DNA from: Sphingomonadales bacterium UBA2683
GTDB lineage: Bacteria > Pseudomonadota > Alphaproteobacteria > Sphingomonadales > Sphingomonadaceae
Direction of reading: 5' to 3'
Length of the DNA: 26,414 bases
Assembly (NCBI GenBank): GCA_002354635.1
Contig: DELZ01000003.1
Coordinates: 413,060 to 439,473 of the forward strand
The notes beneath the pieces were generated by a model. The model was given only the letters and a program-made list of their open reading frames with translations. It had not been told where the DNA came from and made no database searches. Numbering within the stretch: position 1 is the stretch's first letter; each line of letters opens with the position of its first letter. The translations under genes were made by a program, and so were the position numbers. Positions 25,275 through 26,414 of this stretch are shown piece after piece.

Positions 25275-26309
25275 CTAATTGATGAAATCCTTTGAGGGAT
25301 GCGCCCTTGGATAGGCGCGCACGATGTCTAGCCACCGGGCCAGTGTTGCATCACCCTTTGTTAGCGTTCCGGGATTGTAATGTATCCGGTCCAATATTGG
25401 TTTGTCTTCAACTGCGGTCCTTGCGAGCAGCTCGGTACCGAACGCGAGCCGTTCCTCGCTCAGCTTATTGGCCTCCGTCGAGCCGTCTCCGCGCTTGACA
25501 GCGATGCAAACATAGACTTCGTGTGTCCCGGGCCTGGGGCAAGAAAATCCAGCAGCGACACCCATCCACCAGCCGTTGACCAAACCTTCCTGGATGAACG
25601 TTGTAGTCCCGCGAATGCCGACGTTCCAAGACAGCTCTTCACCCTTCTGGTGTATCGCGTCCACCTGCATGCGGAAGCCGTAGCGTTCCCATTCGACGAT
25701 TTCATGGGGATCGTCCGAATTAAAGCGAATGCCGTGAACGGCCTTGATATGCTGGACATCGGGCGTGTTCGCCGCAAAAATCCAGGGGTCGCAGGTATAG
25801 GTATCGGTTTTAAATGAAGAAAAGGACAATTCGCTGTCGTCGAACTCGAAATCGAACAGTTCCCAAAGCGGCTCCTCACCGTTGAAGGCCCAAATAATAC
25901 CGTACCGCTCGACTACGGGAAACTCGTAAAGACAGGCGGTCGGTGGCGGCGGATCTCCGACGCCCGTTTGGATGCACCAACCCTTTTGATCGAATTGCCA
26001 TTTGTGGAATGCACATTCGATCCGATCACCAACAACGGTTCCGACCGAAAGGTCAGCGCCTACATGGGGGCAATAGGCACTCATCACAGCGACTTTGTCA
26101 TTGTCACCGCGGAATATGATGATCCGACCGTCGAGAAAATCGCACCCGACCACCTTGCCTTTTTCGACTTCAGTCGACAGTGCGACCGGAAACCAAGTCT
26201 GGCTGAAAACGCCATTTTCACCTTCCATTGGAACCGGGTTTGAAAAACGTCGACGGGCAGATCTAGGCTTATCGGTCTTTGGCCGGGGCTTCGTTGTATT
26301 GGTAGTCAT
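25275..26309 (-). CDS. Rieske [2Fe-2S] non-heme iron oxygenase, alpha-subunit type
   Basis: This 344-residue protein has the two domains of an aromatic-ring-hydroxylating or demethylating oxygenase alpha subunit. The Rieske cluster ligands are C80-x-H82 (CPHVGADL) and C99-x2-H102 (CAFHKWQFD). The mononuclear iron site is N181-x2-D184-x2-H187-x4-H192 in NTPDVQHIKAVHG. ATG 26309 is preferred over an in-frame TTG at 26312; an AGGAGG (26318-26323 on this strand) sits eight bases upstream. No ferredoxin or reductase gene is adjacent in the window, so electron partners must be encoded elsewhere or beyond the edge. The substrate (aromatic, steroid or other) cannot be told from sequence. A perfect dyad at 26362-26376 is a plausible operator. 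Confidence 0.93.
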   Translation of the reverse strand: MTTNTTKPRPKTDKPRSARRRFSNPVPMEGENGVFSQTWFPVALSTEVEKGKVVGCDFLDGRIIIFRGDNDKVAVMSAYCPHVGADLSVGTVVGDRIECAFHKWQFDQKGWCIQTGVGDPPPPTACLYEFPVVERYGIIWAFNGEEPLWELFDFEFDDSELSFSSFKTDTYTCDPWIFAANTPDVQHIKAVHGIRFNSDDPHEIVEWERYGFRMQVDAIHQKGEELSWNVGIRGTTTFIQEGLVNGWWMGVAAGFSCPRPGTHEVYVCIAVKRGDGSTEANKLSEERLAFGTELLARTAVEDKPILDRIHYNPGTLTKGDATLARWLDIVRAYPRAHPSKDFIN

Positions 26310-26361
26310 CAAATAATCCTCCTCGGCGGATTTGCGCCGTCAAAAAGTAATACGCGCCGTG

Positions 26362-26376
26362 GCGCCAAATTGGCGC
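26362..26376. promoter_or_regulatory. dyad upstream of the Rieske oxygenase gene, candidate operator
   Basis: GCGCCAA (26362-26368) and TTGGCGC (26370-26376) are perfect 7-bp arms around a single A, centred 60 bases upstream of ATG 26309. Position and symmetry suit a dimeric transcription factor site; no regulator gene is visible in the window. Confidence 0.5.
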
Positions 26377-26414
26377 GGCGGGTTGGCTGCTCGTAAGCGA
26401 GAGCTGTAGGCCGC

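Noticed and set aside
25188..25295. A 35-codon plus-strand ORF overlapping the Rieske gene end.
   Set aside because: Very short, only a weak ribosome site, no family likeness, and it overlaps the opposing gene by 21 bases.

Overview
The window looks like a chromosomal segment of a Sphingomonadales alphaproteobacterium (Sphingopyxis, Sphingorhabdus or Parasphingorhabdus type). The basis is the SciP/DUF1153 cell-cycle regulator beside mnmA, the very large (about 1,560-residue) NAD-dependent glutamate dehydrogenase, a DUF445 protein and moderate-high GC codon use. The genus is inferred from recognised families, not from a search.

Bases 1-15385 are core-like. The tail of a small unknown ORF is followed by mnmA on the minus strand, a doubtful small ORF, then sciP and a GlsB/YeaQ-type membrane protein, each with a hairpin terminator. 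Next comes a plus-strand operon: an RND efflux adaptor, an RND permease carrying an unusual extra two-helix insert, and a DUF445 membrane protein. The operon converges, with overlapping stop codons, on the minus-strand glutamate dehydrogenase. A PAS-like hypothetical protein and a tRNA-Thr(CGU) with encoded CCA follow.

Bases 15386 to about 23950 are accessory. Directly beyond the tRNA is a translationally coupled minus-strand trio: DUF3489, DUF2924 and a large serine recombinase. A small unknown ORF then leads to two large cargo genes. One is an AAA_13-type (PrrC/RloC-like) ABC-fold ATPase of 765 residues whose C terminus has an R-x3-D...H arrangement reminiscent of the anticodon-nuclease active site. 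The other is an 856-residue protein joining an N-terminal HD phosphohydrolase-like domain to an Hsp90/GHKL-type ATPase domain. Together they are the best candidate in the window for an under-described conflict or anti-phage system. Whether they act together is unproven: a 398-base gap with a hairpin separates them.

Bases 24132-26414 return to host-like genes: a secreted hypothetical protein and a Rieske non-heme iron oxygenase alpha subunit preceded by a perfect dyad that may be an operator. No rRNA, CRISPR array, IS transposase or replication origin was seen.
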